A DNA stretch of 64,000 bases from Diphasiastrum complanatum. Taxonomy: Eukaryota > Streptophyta > Lycopodiopsida > Lycopodiales > Lycopodiaceae. This document shows positions 20,029-31,321 of the stretch, piece by piece. Both the position numbers and the translations under genes were made by a program. The DNA lies in NCBI GenBank assembly GCA_029204225.1, contig CM055100.1:60014975-60078974 (forward strand), in the 5' to 3' direction. Below the pieces are notes generated by a model. It saw nothing but the letters and a program-made list of their open reading frames with translations. It searched no databases and had not been told where the DNA came from. The first letter of the stretch is position 1. The number at the start of each line of letters is the position of its first letter.

Positions 20029-21054
20029 TTAAGCAATTTCTCCTTGTACTTGAGTAGTATTGTGAATACATAGTTTATGGAGAGCTATTTCGTCTTGTCT
20101 TGTTTTGATGCACTTGACAATGTGCTGTGGTGATTGATTCGGTCAGGTTTTAAATCGTATTCTCAACTTGGTATCAGATCCCTTGGTGGCTACAATCACT
20201 GGACAGGAACGAAGAGTTACGAATTCACTTACAGTTTATTGGCTTGGAAGCGCAAAGCTAGTGTTGTGGAAATTCGTGAGGTGAGAGGATTCGGAGACAA
20301 GTCTTGTCGGCTGAATCGAAAAATCAGAAAAATGGAATTCGGAAATTCTGTAAAGAGGTTGCTTGGAGTTTACAGCTAGTGTGCAATCAATTCATCACTG
20401 TTTTGAGTTGCAGATGTTGGGATAGAAGACAGTAGGGCGCAAAAACCCTTATTCACCATCCTGCTAGACAAGCCGAATTCCAACGCACCACCTGCTCCTC
20501 CTGGCTCCTAGCAATGTCACTTGCTCTCCCTGGTTATGTGCCACCCGACACTATGCCAACACAAGCTCATCCATGAGTCGCCGCTCATGGGACACCGAGA
20601 CTACTGTCTCCCTGATCATACTGAGGTATATGGCTCTGAGTGACTTCCTCTAGGCTTCCTGATCTCACCACCTGTGGATCTGAAGCAAGCAGGTTCCAAC
20701 ACCTGTGCAAGACTAGACTCCTACAAATACAACCAAATGCATGAAAGCTATAAGTAGCTTATTCACGCCCGTGATGGTAGATGCCTCCCCATCGATGCCA
20801 ATGCCAATGACTGGCCTCCTACTATGTCGCCAACCTGTACTCCCAAATGACATACCATGAAGTCCTCGCCATCAATGCCCCTAAAGTGGATCACTAGCAA
20901 AACACTCACCACACTTGAGCAATTTCTCCTTGTGCTTGAGTAGTATTGTGAATACACAGTTTATGGAGAGCTATTTCGTCTTGTCTTGTCTTGATGCACT
21001 TGACGATGTGCTGTGGTGATTGATTCGGTCGGGTTTTAAATCGTATTCTCAACT
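20029..21054 (+). mobile_element. Short LTR element (TRIM-like)
   Basis: Two 140-bp direct repeats (20029-20168 and 20915-21054), differing at only a handful of positions, flank about 750 bp of internal sequence. The left repeat is followed at once by TGGTATCAGATCCC (20169), an initiator tRNA-Met-type primer-binding site, so these are LTRs in + orientation. The internal region has a short open stretch (20134-20379) but no gag or pol motif. The left LTR may extend upstream of 20029. I found no clear target duplication, so this may be a deletion derivative rather than a true TRIM. Confidence 0.65.
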
Positions 21055-21759
21055 ATAGTTGCCCGTTCCGGAACTTGACCAATTTTTTTTTTTGAATACG
21101 TACTTTTCAACAAAGGAAAAAAAGATACTGATTTTCGATTCTTGTTCCCATGCTGAAAGAACGATTTACCGTTCCTATCTCTGAAGTTAATAAGATCAGA
21201 GTAATGCCACTCTAAAGTGTTCCAATCTTTACTTTTTTAATCTTAGGTTTACTTCAAGGAAATTGCATTAGTTTGCTACTCTTAGGGGCAGAAGAAGATA
21301 CAGTTTACATGTAGGTAAAAGGCATCTAAAAGTAATGACTTCTTGCACAAGTGATCAGGGCTGCAGTTATTAATCCTACGTTAGCCACTGGAAAAAGTTT
21401 AAAGGTCACTATCTCTATAATACCTACTACCAAATAGTAAAGTGCCAAACATTTTACAGCATAAACAACAGTAACACACTCAGGAGACTTCATATGCTTG
21501 CCATAGATTGGGGACTGGGCCTTGGTCACAATATCCTGCCACAATTTAAAGTAGAAGTTTTGAAGAGCTTAACAGCATGGAAAATTACTAAATAGAAACA
21601 ACAGTGAGAGACAGGTGCAACTGTCGAGGGATAGATATGCACGATTGAGACAACCATCCAGTGATCATAAAATAGATCAGATTTTAGAATACATCAGTTG
21701 AAATTTGCAGTTTCAGCTTCTAGTTGATGAATGACAGGTTTGAAAGAAGAAAGATCGTG

Positions 21760-22440
21760 GCCAGCAGGTGCTTAAATCCCTGTTTCTTTTTTTGTTGAAA
21801 AAAAAAAAAAATTCCAGCCCAGTACGTTTTTGTCCAAAAGGGTTGGAATGGGTTTCAAAGATATGTGTGTGTGTGTGTGAAGATCTGAAATGGCTTAGCA
21901 TCCTCTCATATAAAGCCATAATTGACAAAATTTGGTTTGATGAAAACTGGAGATCTCTCAACTTGTGAATAAGCATGTGTCGTGGAACAGAATCAAAGGC
22001 TTGTCAGATGTCCACAAATAATAATATATCTTCTCCTTCCTACCTTTTGCCCCCTCAATGATGGCACTGAGCGTGAAGACATGGTCTGTGGTAGAATAAT
22101 GTGGTTTGAGCCTGCCCGTCCCACGACATGTAGGTGTTGAGTCTCCACCTCTTTGCTAATTGTTGTGGTAAGAATCTCCCATACAACTTAGCTATGATGT
22201 GCCCAGTTGGTCACCGGCTTTGTGGATAGAATGGATGATATTGGTGTACGAGGAAGAAGGGCAACCAAAGATTATTTGCATAATTAAGGAGGTTGGCTAA
22301 CAAAGTTGCAATGATGTTTGGGACATGAAATGGAAGCTTTCCCTCAAAGTTGAGGAAGGAACTTTGCAAACAAGCAGCCATTGGTCACAAGAAAGTGCAA
22401 ATTTTAACTTGGATTCACGGGGGGCCAACGCTGTTGTCAT
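21760..22440 (-). pseudogene. LINE reverse transcriptase remnant
   Basis: On the - strand, broken frames give NIIHSIHK, YSTTDHVFTLSAIIEGAK and SIMALYERML, which match the RT of the + strand LINE at 25154-26338 (NIIHPIHK, YSTADHIFTLRAVIEEAK, AVMALYERVL). There are many stops and indels, and an A-run and GT-repeat near 21790-21880. It is an old fragment of a related but distinct LINE subfamily, lying just upstream of the first visible MutS exon. Confidence 0.75.
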
Positions 22441-22725
22441 GTCCTTAAGTTATCTTCTGTTTAAGTAGGGTAGTTAAAAGCACATGCACAATTCCTATCA
22501 CATGTATCATTTTTTCTCAGTTCATCATGTGTTTGATGTAGGGAATACTCGTAGAAAAACTTTCTCTCTCTCTCTCTTGAATGTTTAATGATTATGATGA
22601 ATACTAAAGCACTAGTGATTGCTTATTGAATGTATCGGGACCTACAACATTTGTTCGACATCTTGCATCTAGCTAAAGATTATTCTGATAAAAGCATTTT
22701 GCTGATAGTTGATAAAGACTGCAAG

Positions 22726-22864
22726 GTGGGGGAAATCAGAAGGGTCTCTAATTTGGGCTATGGGCTACACCATGACGGCAATGGGTAGTCGTATGCTCAG
22801 AAAATGGATTTTGTGGCCACTTCTTAAACATGAAGACATTACTTTGCGCCATGATGCTGTCGAG
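22726..22864 (+). CDS. MutS exon: core domain (TAMG motif)
   Basis: Reads KSEGSLIWAMGYTMTAMGSRM and on through RKWILWPLLKHEDITLRHDAVE. In MutS proteins the pattern GSL-x6-T-x-T-x-MG-x-R-x-LR-x-W-x4-PL-x9-R-x-DAV lies at the start of the core/lever domain, which links mismatch contact to the ATPase. The 3' end is firm: GTC GAG followed by GTGAGT at 22865, phase 0. The 5' end is less sure, with acceptor AGs at 22725 and 22739. The frame runs on, with no stop, to the next exon at 28990. Confidence 0.85.
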
Positions 22865-22869
22865 GTGAG

Positions 22870-23743
22870 TTAATCAACTTCATATATAGTGTTGAGTTTT
22901 TTACTTCGAAGGTATTCATTGATGCATTTGTTGATAATAGTTAATAATAGGGCATATTACATGAGGAAGGAGCAGGAGTTGTGAATTCAGTTTTCGACTG
23001 GCGACTTCCATTCTTGCAAACAGATTATTTTATATCTTATATAGGGCTTTGGCCTGCTTATCTGGACATGGAATCAAATTTGATAGCACAAGCCCACCAA
23101 CCCAAGCGTGTTACACCACCGCACCACACATGGGTCAATTCTAGCAAAGGAATTATTGAATGGGCTTGCTAGCAGTGTTTGACTTTCATTTGGCTGCTGT
23201 TATGTTTGCGGCTGATGAATTTCAAGTTTTTGATTAGCAGTTGAAGAATTTGCCTTGTTCAAAGATTTTCAATTAACTAAGATTTACTAGGCTCCCAAGT
23301 TGTAAGGGTGGATGTCTTATTAGGTGCAAAGCTCAAGAAAATGTCTTGTAATATGAATTAATCCTTCTTTGGTAGCCTGCTTGCAGCAAGCTCAAAAGAA
23401 AATAACATGCGGGATTGTGGCACTTAGGGTTTCCTTCCTATTTGGAATCGGTTGAATCGGCCTATTCAACCTTTTCAAATTGGTCCTAGGGTTTTTGAAT
23501 CGGCGAATCGGTTTTAGGGTTTCAGAAATCAAAAAATTTTGTTGATTTGTCTAGAATTTAGAAAAGCCAAAACATAGTTGCAGAATGCATTGATGATAAT
23601 AGATATCATGATTGAATGATGAGTATTAAAGATTCCAAATTGCCATATTTTAACGATTAATCAACTCAAAACATTCAACATTCCCAATCTAGATTCCAAT
23701 CTAAATTGTACATAATTCTTAAAAATGTAATAACTCCTAATCT

Positions 23744-23748
<5 letters not shown>
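22870..23748. other. Intron sequence without a recognised gene
   Basis: AT-rich intron DNA between the first visible MutS exon and the LINE's (CT)n. The stretch 23400-23540 has repeated GAATCGG/AGGGTTT words. The 63-codon open stretch at 22981 has no recognisable similarity. Confidence 0.6.
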
Positions 23749-23810
<62 letters not shown>

Positions 23811-23919
23811 TCTGTGGCGATGGTGGTGTAGGGCGCTCCTGTCTCCCTCGCTATGGCCCCTCCGCGCTCCAATCCTGCCCGCAGACCATCGCGCTCCTCC
23901 CCTACCCTCGCTACCACCT

Positions 23920-24300
23920 CCCTTTCCCCCCCCCCCCCCCCCCCCCCCCCTCACTGATCTAACTACTCCCCCCCTCGCGACTACTGCCCCCCTCTCCAAT
24001 CTGTCCTCGCACCTCATCATGCTGTCTACCCCCCCCCTCACTGATCTAACTACTCCCCCCCTCGCGACTACCCCTTCCCTCTCGGACCTGCCATCGCATC
24101 CCCCCCTCGTGACTACCCCCCCCCCCCCTCGCGGATCTGCCTATTGGCAAAGGGCTGCCTACTGGTCTGCCTGCCTCCCTTGATCTGTCTACCCCTGATC
24201 CGCCTGCCCCGATGCTGCCTACCCACGCTACCCCCCCTCACTGATCTACCTACCCACCCCCTTGCTGATCTGTCTACCCCCCCCCCTCGTCGACCTGACT
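23920..24300 (+). repeat. C-tract repeats in the LINE 5' leader
   Basis: Runs of 6-25 C alternate with recurring segments (CTCACTGATCTAACTACT, CTCGCGACTAC, GATCTGTCTACC). At least two units of about 90 bp (from about 23950 and 24030) are near copies. The pattern suggests degenerate 5' monomers. Confidence 0.65.
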
Positions 24301-24598
24301 TTGCCTACCCACGCTGCTGAGGTGGCAGTGCTGCCTGCCACGCAGGCAATGCTGCCTGCTGAGGTGGCACCCCCCATGCTACGCATGCAGAGCAGTCTGC
24401 CTGCGTGGCAACAGATCTTGCCCGTTTGTGCCCACCGATCCCACCGTTTTCTCCCGACTCCGTTCCCATCCTCCCCACCCCGATCAGTGCTAGCTCCTCT
24501 TCCCTCCCGGCGCCACAATCTACAGCAAGTATCCCATATACGCACTCCAAATCAACCGAGCTTTTTTCCTCTTGGCAGATCGATCATAAAAATTTGAT

Positions 24599-25010
24599 TT
24601 CAAGATCCTACGACAAGAAATCTCACAGCTGAAAGGAACGATTACCTCCTTGATCAATGAGAAGAACTTGTTGCAGTCCAAAGTCGCATAACTCGAACAA
24701 TCCATCGGGATCAAGCAGGCTGCAACTTCGGAATCCACCACCAATATGATACGGGAGTTAGAAACCAGGATTGAGAAGCAGCAAGAAGAGGCCCGCTCTT
24801 GGGCATCGGTTCTGAAAAAAGGCACCAAACCAAGCGCTCCCATCTCCTCGGTTATCTCAGCCACCATCTCGGAAGAGAAATCTCGAGACCAAAAGCCCAC
24901 AACATTAGAGTTTGCGGGATCCCGGATACACAGGATGCTTTGGCTGAAGCCAGACGCTTTCTCGACACCACTCTCGGGCACAGGACAGATGGGTTAGATA
25001 CCGCATGGAG
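24599..25010 (+). pseudogene. LINE ORF1 remnant: coiled coil and RRM-like start
   Basis: Frames around 24600-24900 give a heptad-rich helix (EISQLKGTITSLINEKNLLQ, then SIGIKQAATSES and MIRELETRIEKQQEEARSWA). A frame change leads to NIRVCGIPDTQDALAEARRF, matching the NI-x-V-x-GIP start of the L1-type ORF1 RRM. ORF1p is the RNA-binding chaperone of the LINE particle. The copy at 46524-47150 keeps the C-terminal part lost here. Confidence 0.75.
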
Positions 25011-25153
25011 GACCACTAGAGATGCAGCCACACTCATTATCCGTTTTCTGATCACTCATTTCTCTCCTTCGATATTGGCCACCTTCCACCCACTCATTCT
25101 TCTACACTGCCCATGCTTACTCGAGCACCCACGTACACATTTGACCCATTTAC

Positions 25154-26632
25154 ATGCCATTGTACAGGCAGTCCCTGGCTTCACTTTTACACTCCTTTCC
25201 TCATGACAGTCCAGTCGACACCCAGGCTGCATTTCTCACTACCTCTCTCCACACAGCTGCATCCCTAACCCTCCCTACAAAACCCCATCCCAAAAAGACT
25301 CGACGAACACCTCGACCGTTGCACCCCCCATGGTACGATACCGAGTGTCGCTCTCTTCATCAGACAGTAACCTATTCACGTAACCATGCTCCACATCTGC
25401 TTCGATCTTCCCGACGCTCCTACCAGCGTGTTCTCCGCCGTAAGAAACGTTCCTATGATGATTCTGAAGGGAAACGTCTTATTGACCTTCTGTTCAGTTC
25501 TTCTTCGGGCGCTTTTTGGCGTGAGTTCATTCCTCGATCTCCACCACCCCTCCTGGAGGACCTCCGCATTTGGACTGATTATGCTGCTAGCCTGTATACC
25601 GTCCCTACCGACTCACCTATCTCCATATCTCCACGACCATCTAAGTTCTCCTTCTTCAGATCTGACATGGTACTTGCAGCCATTAAGAAGATGAAGTCTC
25701 ACAAGGCTAGAGATATTGAAGACCTTGAGTCTAAACTCCTCTCCCATGCCTCTGACTTACTCGCTCCCACCATAGCCACCCTTCTTAATTCCGCAGTTGT
25801 TTCTGGTTTCCCATCATCCTGGTGCACTAACATCATCCACCCCATCCATAAGAATGGTGACCCCATGATTCTGAGTAACTACCGCACCATCATGATTGGG
25901 CATGTCCTAGCAAAGCTATATGGTACTATACTTCAGTCTGTTGTGAGCTCAGAGGCGGAGACTAGGAGACTACATGCTATGGGTCAGGCAGGTTTTCGAG
26001 CCCATTACTCTACTGCAGATCACATCTTCACGTTGCGGGCCGTGATTGAGGAGGCTAAGCACAGGAGAGAGAGGGTTTATTGTTGTTTTGTGGACTGCAG
26101 GAAAGCCTTTGATTCTGTCCCTCGCTCATTGCTCATCCAGAGACTCCGAGACCTAGGCTTCTCCACTGACATCGTTCTTGCTGTGATGGCACTTTATGAG
26201 CGTGTCCTTGGATGTTTCTGGCATAGCAGTGGCATATCCAATCGCATTTGGAGCACTATTGGGGTGAAGCAGGGTTGTTCCCTCTCACCAGTCCTCTTTG
26301 ACTTATATATTGATGAGTTGGAGAGAGTCATTACATAGTGTGGTGGTGTTGGTTGCAGGCTTGGGGACATCTTGATTGCTATCCTCCTTTATGCCGATGA
26401 TGTGGTATTGGTCTCACCGACTAGAGAGGGTCTACAGCGACAGTTGGATTGCTTCCATGAGTTTTGCACCAGATGGGGCTTAGGGGTGAACATTGGGAAG
26501 ACCAAGGTTATGGTCTTCAACACTTCTCGAGCATTCATGCAGCGACATGAGCTTACTTTGGGTGGACAGGTCCTAGAGGTGGTCCCTTCCTACACATACC
26601 TGGGGATTTATTTTGTCAGGTCCTACTTCTAG
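25154..26632 (+). pseudogene. LINE ORF2 reverse transcriptase
   Basis: Contains the ordered RT motifs of an L1-like LINE: IIHPIHKNGDPMILSNYRTI, GQAGFRAHYSTADH, YCCFVDCRKAFDSVPRSLL (first catalytic Asp), GVKQGCSLSPVLFDLYIDEL, and ILLYADDVVLVS (the catalytic DD pair). TAG at 26336-26338 lies between the GVKQG and YADD motifs, and the frame changes again near 26630. The enzyme would make cDNA on nicked chromosomal DNA. The endonuclease domain that should precede it is largely deleted. The 394-codon frame starting at 25154 holds a linker plus the RT N-terminal half. Confidence 0.88.
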
Positions 26633-27867
26633 CATGAGACAGGCTGCTACCACTCGACTGGGGAAGGGACATGCCTCCCTTGTTCAGCTAGAGCGATTCT
26701 TTTTCTGGAAGTCTATCCAGGATGCTCGTAGTAAGTGTCACCTTTTTGATACCATTGTCACCCCCACGGCTCTATATGCGGCAGAGGCATGGTGTACAGG
26801 TCTCCCCTCTTCACACTGGGCCAGTCTTTCACGACTACGGACCACCATGCTAGCCAGGTTGATTCGAGCTATTCCACATGAGATTCTCTTGGCCGAGTTC
26901 GCAGTTCCACCTATACAGATCGAGGCAGCTTTCCAGCTCATTACTTATATTCAGAGGATACAGGCGTTACCAGAGATAGACAGACGATACATACAGATTG
27001 CACTATCCTCCTCACAACGCCTTTGTGATCAGGGCTACAGATTATCAGGCATCTCACCTCCTACTTGAGTCATTTGGTATCTCTATCATAGAGCTTCCCT
27101 CAGGCACCCATCAGTATATCAGACGATTCCTCGATCGCGCATATCTAGAGCGGACTTGGCGCCACCAGTTAGGGGTTAAGCCAGCTTTCTACCGGACCCA
27201 TTTCTTGGAGCTGGATGCATCAGGGACACCAGTCATTCCACACTATTTAGATTCGGGACTATCACATTGTCTCAGATTCACACTGGGACAGCTCAGGGTA
27301 TCCTCTCATCATCTAGCTATTGAGACTAGGAGGTTCCATGGTATTCCGAGAGAGGAGCGTATTTGCCAGTTATGCTCTCTAGGTGAGGTGGAGTCTGAGG
27401 AGCACTTTATCTTCAGCTGCCCTGTATACTATGAGATCAGAGGACGATATCATTGCTTGTCTCGAGACATGCCTACCACTCTACGCTCTCTCATTGCCTA
27501 TGAGGACCCACGATGTGTCGCCCTGATAGTACGTGAGATGTTTATCCTACGGAGAGATTTATACGGGACACCCCAGCATTCTACCTCACAGCCATTGATC
27601 ACTTCATTCTTTACTAGGCGGAGACCGTGTGACTTAGTGCATGAGGACGAGGATTATGCCGCTGATGATAGCCGCTCGCATTCCCATAGAGATCAGAGAC
27701 AGTGTACTTCTCACCATCATGTTACTACCAGGATCACCAGACATCCTATGCAGAGACGTACTACTACACATGCTCATGCTCATAGACGACGCCGGCAGGC
27801 TCCAGTGCCTTCTCATGCTGTGGCTCACATTACATCCTTTTACAGTAGCAGCAGCACAGCACAGTCT
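26633..27867 (+). pseudogene. LINE ORF2 C-terminal region with CCHC finger
   Basis: Two overlapping frames (26613-27068 and 26998-27870) cover the thumb and C-terminus: RLGKGHASLVQLERFFFWKS, FDTIVTPTALYAAEAW and YIQRTWRHQL-type helices. A cysteine/histidine motif CQLCSLGEVESEEHFIFSC is the typical LINE C-terminal zinc knuckle. It ends with a His/Arg-rich tail at 27867-27870. Other LINE copies here align over this region in the opposite orientation (29602-31070, 31320-32000, 40589-42017, 53220-53785). Confidence 0.82.
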
Positions 27868-28023
27868 TGACATCTGGACATCGATATATATGATTATTAT
27901 GCACAGACACACTCACATACGTGTACTTTAGTTGTACTAGATGTTTTCTTTATTACAGTTTTGGAGACGTTTTATACGCTCCCATGGTTACCACACACTT
28001 GACATGTACTTCATTAGTCTTAT

Positions 28024-28067
28024 ATGCCTTTTGGCATGGAAAAGACATTAATAAAGCTTTCTTTCTT

Positions 28068-28161
<94 letters not shown>
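28024..28161 (+). repeat. LINE A 3' end: stem-loop and (CTTT)n(CT)n(CA)n tail
   Basis: ATGCC-TTTT-GGCAT stem-loop, 16 bp, ATAAAG, four CTTT units, then about 45 bp CT and 44 bp CA. The same end appears in reverse at 29612-29660. Confidence 0.85.
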
Positions 28162-28162
<1 letters not shown>

Positions 28163-28169
28163 ATTGCGC

Positions 28170-28989
28170 TCTCACAACAGAGAACAACAAAAAAAAAGAG
28201 AAAAATGGGACCCCTCTGTAATCGGGTCCTGTGAGAAAAACAAATTTCCAAGGAAATCCGATTCGGAGAGTCAAATTGGCCGAATCAGATTCAAATCAGA
28301 ATTGTGATTCGATCCACATCGAATCACGACAGTGAAACTATAGTGGCACTGACATAGTGAGCTGCTCCTTTTGGTTCACAGAAGTTGCCATATGGATCGA
28401 GGTAATACCCCGTTAATAGTTATATGCCCAATGATCACAACAGACATTTGGAGTAATACATGATAAGGCTTGGATAGAAGGAAAGAGAGCCAAGAAAATT
28501 TGTTGATTTTCTTGTTTTGTGGTCCCCCACACAGTTTAAGCTGTGAACCAAGAGTGTTATATCATTGAGCAATTACAAGAGTTTATTTTTACTTTTATTT
28601 TTTGTATTGTTGGTATAGAAGATGTTTTATGTATCTCGTGAATTGCGTTGTGAGAGGACGCACTTAAAACTCTTTTGTACTAAGTACTAAGGTAGTCTTC
28701 ACTTGAGTTGACCACATGACTCACCTCAAGGTTTAGAGTTCAGTTCCACTCATCTGCGTATGCATATGCAATGTTTATTAAAACTTGGTACTACGTTAGC
28801 TATATTTTGACCCTTCATGATCAGTGTTCTTTTGGCTAAGAAATGTTGCCTTCGTATTTCAGATTCTTAGAGTTTTTGTAAGTTTTTGGGAATGCCTATG
28901 TTTTTGCTACTCAAATTCACGTGACTGCTTACAAGACTAGTAGTTACACACATTCTCATTTAGCCTATTTTTCGTTTTAATATTTTCAG
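28170..28989. other. Intron sequence without a recognised gene
   Basis: AT-rich DNA between the LINE tail and the MutS exon at 28990. A pyrimidine-poor, AT-rich approach ends in TATTTTCAG. No element or exon was recognised in it. Confidence 0.55.
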
Positions 28990-29099
28990 TTTCTTGCCAA
29001 TAACAAGGGATTGCGTTCAAGACTGAGAACTCTCATTGCATCCTTGGGAGATCTTGAACGTCTGATTGGGCGCACAGCGTGGATGCGAGCTGAAGCTAG
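28990..29099 (+). CDS. MutS exon: DLER helix of the lever
   Basis: Flanked by TATTTTCAG before and GTGAGA after. It encodes 36 codons plus two bases, FLANNKGLRSRLRTLIASLG then DLERLIGRTAWMRAEA. The GDLERL-x-GR signature is diagnostic of MutS, just after the DAVE segment of the preceding exon. Joining E|FLANN gives the normal spacing between these motifs. The exon ends in phase 2 (AG of an Arg codon). Confidence 0.9.
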
Positions 29100-29601
29100 G
29101 TGAGAGTCTTACATATCCTGTGACTTCCCAAATTTGTATCAGTTGTCCAACTGTTATGGCCCTTATTGAATGCACAACAAAGATAAAGGGGTATCTATTT
29201 TTATATAGTTCGATCATTTGAAGTATGTTTCACACTTCTATGTCAAATTTGGATCTTCAATTCTGTTATGATGGTTGCAACTTGTCTCTTAAATGGTACC
29301 TACCCTCAAATTATGAGTATTCGAGCAAACGCATTTAAGCCAATCCATAGTCTTTCTTGTTCCTAAGCTCTCCTACCATGACTTTGCTGAGCGGATCCTT
29401 ATCTGCCTTGTATACTCTAGAAATCTGCCTTGTATGTCATCATCTAGATGGTATTGAATGAATCTCTAAAAAGATGATTGGTCTTTGAAGTCTACAAGTA
29501 TGCTCAACATCATCTTTGAAAGTTCTTCTCTCAGTTTCTCTCAGTATGTGCTGTTATTTCTCTGCCTGAGTGGAAAATGTACGTGCTAGTTATAGAAAGG
29601 A

Positions 29602-31070
29602 TTGAAGAGAAAGAAAGAAAGAAGAAACTTTATTAATGTCTTTTCCATGCCAAAAGGCATTTAAGACAAGTAAATGTATATGTCAAGTATGTGGTAACAG
29701 TGGGAGCATATGAAACATCTTCGAAGCTTCAAGCAGTAAAGAAAGAAACAGTTACTATGATCTGAAATAAGTGCGCTGAGATATGTAGGAGCATAGATGC
29801 AATTGGATGTCTAAAATAAAGTATAACCCTATCATCATGCCCTATTGATGCTACGGAAGGATGTGAGACAAGTTGCAACATGGGGGAGCTCTAGTAGTTG
29901 CTGACGTCATCTAGGAAGATGAGATGTGTGTCTCTGCATGATAGGTCAGATGGCTCGAGCTGCAACATGACTATGAGTGGTGCGCTGTCTCTGATCTCTG
30001 TGAACAAGTACATCGTCGTTATCATCATCGTCATTATCAGACTTCGGGTCTCGTCAAGATCTTCTCCTAGAGAAGAAAGAGGTAATTAGAAGCTAAGAAA
30101 TAAGATGACTATGTTGAGCTGTCTGACATAGGTCTTGTCACAGTAGGAACATATCTCGTATCATAAGTGCAACACAACGGGAGTCCTCATATGCTTTGAG
30201 TGATCGCAGTCTGGTGGAAATGTCACGAAACAGACAGTAGTGTCTCCCTCTAATCTCATAGTATACATGGCATCTAAAGATAAAATGCTCCTAAGACTCC
30301 ACCTCACCCAAAGAGCATCACTGGAAAATCCTCTCCTCTCTCGGCGTACCATGGAACCTCTCAGTCTCAATAGCTAGCTGATGTGATGATACGTAGAGCT
30401 GGCCCAATGTAAATCTGAGGCTGTGTGACGATCTGGAGTCCAAATAATGTGGCAAAACTGGGAACCGTGCTATGTCTAGCTCAATGAAATGAGTCTGGTA
30501 GTAGTCAGCAGGCTTAACCCCCAGCTGTTGTCTCTAGGTACGATCAAGATATGCTTGATATAAAAAGCGTCTGATATATTGTTGAGTTCCCAAGGGAAGC
30601 TCTGTTATGGAGATACCAAATGACCCAAGGAGGAGGTGGGATGCCTAAGAAAACCATGACAATCTGTAGCCCTAATCATGAAGACAATGTGAGGAAGCAA
30701 GTGCTATCTGTGTATATCTCCCATCTGCATCTGGAAGTGCGTGAACTCTTTGAATATATGTAATAAGTTGGAAAGCATCTATCTGTATAGGTGGAACAAC
30801 AAACTCGGCGAGGAGGATTGTGTGTGAAACGGAGGGCTTCACCTGAATCGTATGACCTAACATGGTAGTCTGTAATCTCGAGATACTGGCCCAGTGTGAG
30901 GAGGAAAGACTGGTACACCTTGTCTTTGTTGCATATAAGGCTATGGGGTTGACAATGGTATCAAAAAGTCTACACTTACTTTGAGCATCTCGAATGGACT
31001 TCTGGAAGCAAAACTGCTCTAGTTGAACAAGGGAGGCATGCCTCTTCCCAGGTTGAGTAGTGGCCAATGT
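29602..31070 (-). mobile_element. LINE copy B, 5'-truncated
   Basis: The 3' end is at the left: AAGAAAGAAAGAAG tail, TTTATTAATGTC and the stem-loop 29647-29660, the reverse complement of the end of copy A. Going right, it covers the C-terminal zinc-knuckle and thumb region (GKRHASLVQLEQFCFQKSIR, VVPPIQIDAFQLITYIQR at 30672-31060) and stops near 31070, before the RT palm. 5' truncation is the usual outcome of incomplete target-primed reverse transcription. It lies in the 19.4-kb MutS intron. Confidence 0.82.
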
Positions 31071-31232
31071 TTCATCGAAACGCGTTTCGAACGCTGAAAC
31101 GCATTTGAGAAAGCTCATTTGAAACGACCCTGTTTCAAAACGCGTTTCTAACGTTTGAAATGATTGGAAAAAAAAAATGCAAATTTTCTCTTTTTCCATG
31201 CGGTCCCAAGAGCTAACCCTTCACAATTTTAG

Positions 31233-31244
<12 letters not shown>

Positions 31245-31319
<75 letters not shown>
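31245..31319. repeat. (GA)n microsatellite at a LINE 3' end
   Basis: 75 bp of GA after a short GC-alternating run (31233-31245). It directly abuts the 3' end of the - strand LINE C at 31320. Confidence 0.95.

Positions 31320-31321
<2 letters not shown>

Larger units (their letters stand above)
23749..28161 (+). mobile_element. LINE copy A, flanked by (CT)n on both sides
   Basis: A + strand non-LTR retrotransposon inside the first MutS intron. A 59-bp CT tract (to about 23807) lies at its 5' side. A C-rich repeat leader, ORF1 remnant, RT and C-terminal zinc-finger regions follow. The 3' end has a stem-loop (28024-28037), ACATTAATAAAG, CTTT repeats, a CT tract to 28117 and a CA tract to 28161. 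ORF1's C-terminal domain and most of the endonuclease are missing: near 25045 ORF1 sequence jumps to the endonuclease's SDHS end. Stops at 26336-26338 and around 26630 break ORF2. Confidence 0.88.

Noticed and set aside
22620-22726. Extra MutS coding upstream of the first visible exon (YRDLQHLFDILHLAKDYSDK)
   Set aside because: It is open but has no match to the MutS segment expected there and no clear splice context, so I left it as intron or uncertain exon edge.
23675-24041. Open frames with long Arg-Glu repeats on the - strand
   Set aside because: They are translations of the (CT)n tract and C-rich repeats. The frames at 28021-28307, 27953-28251, 40378-40650, 41827-42099 and 52485-52715 arise the same way from GA/CT/CA repeats.
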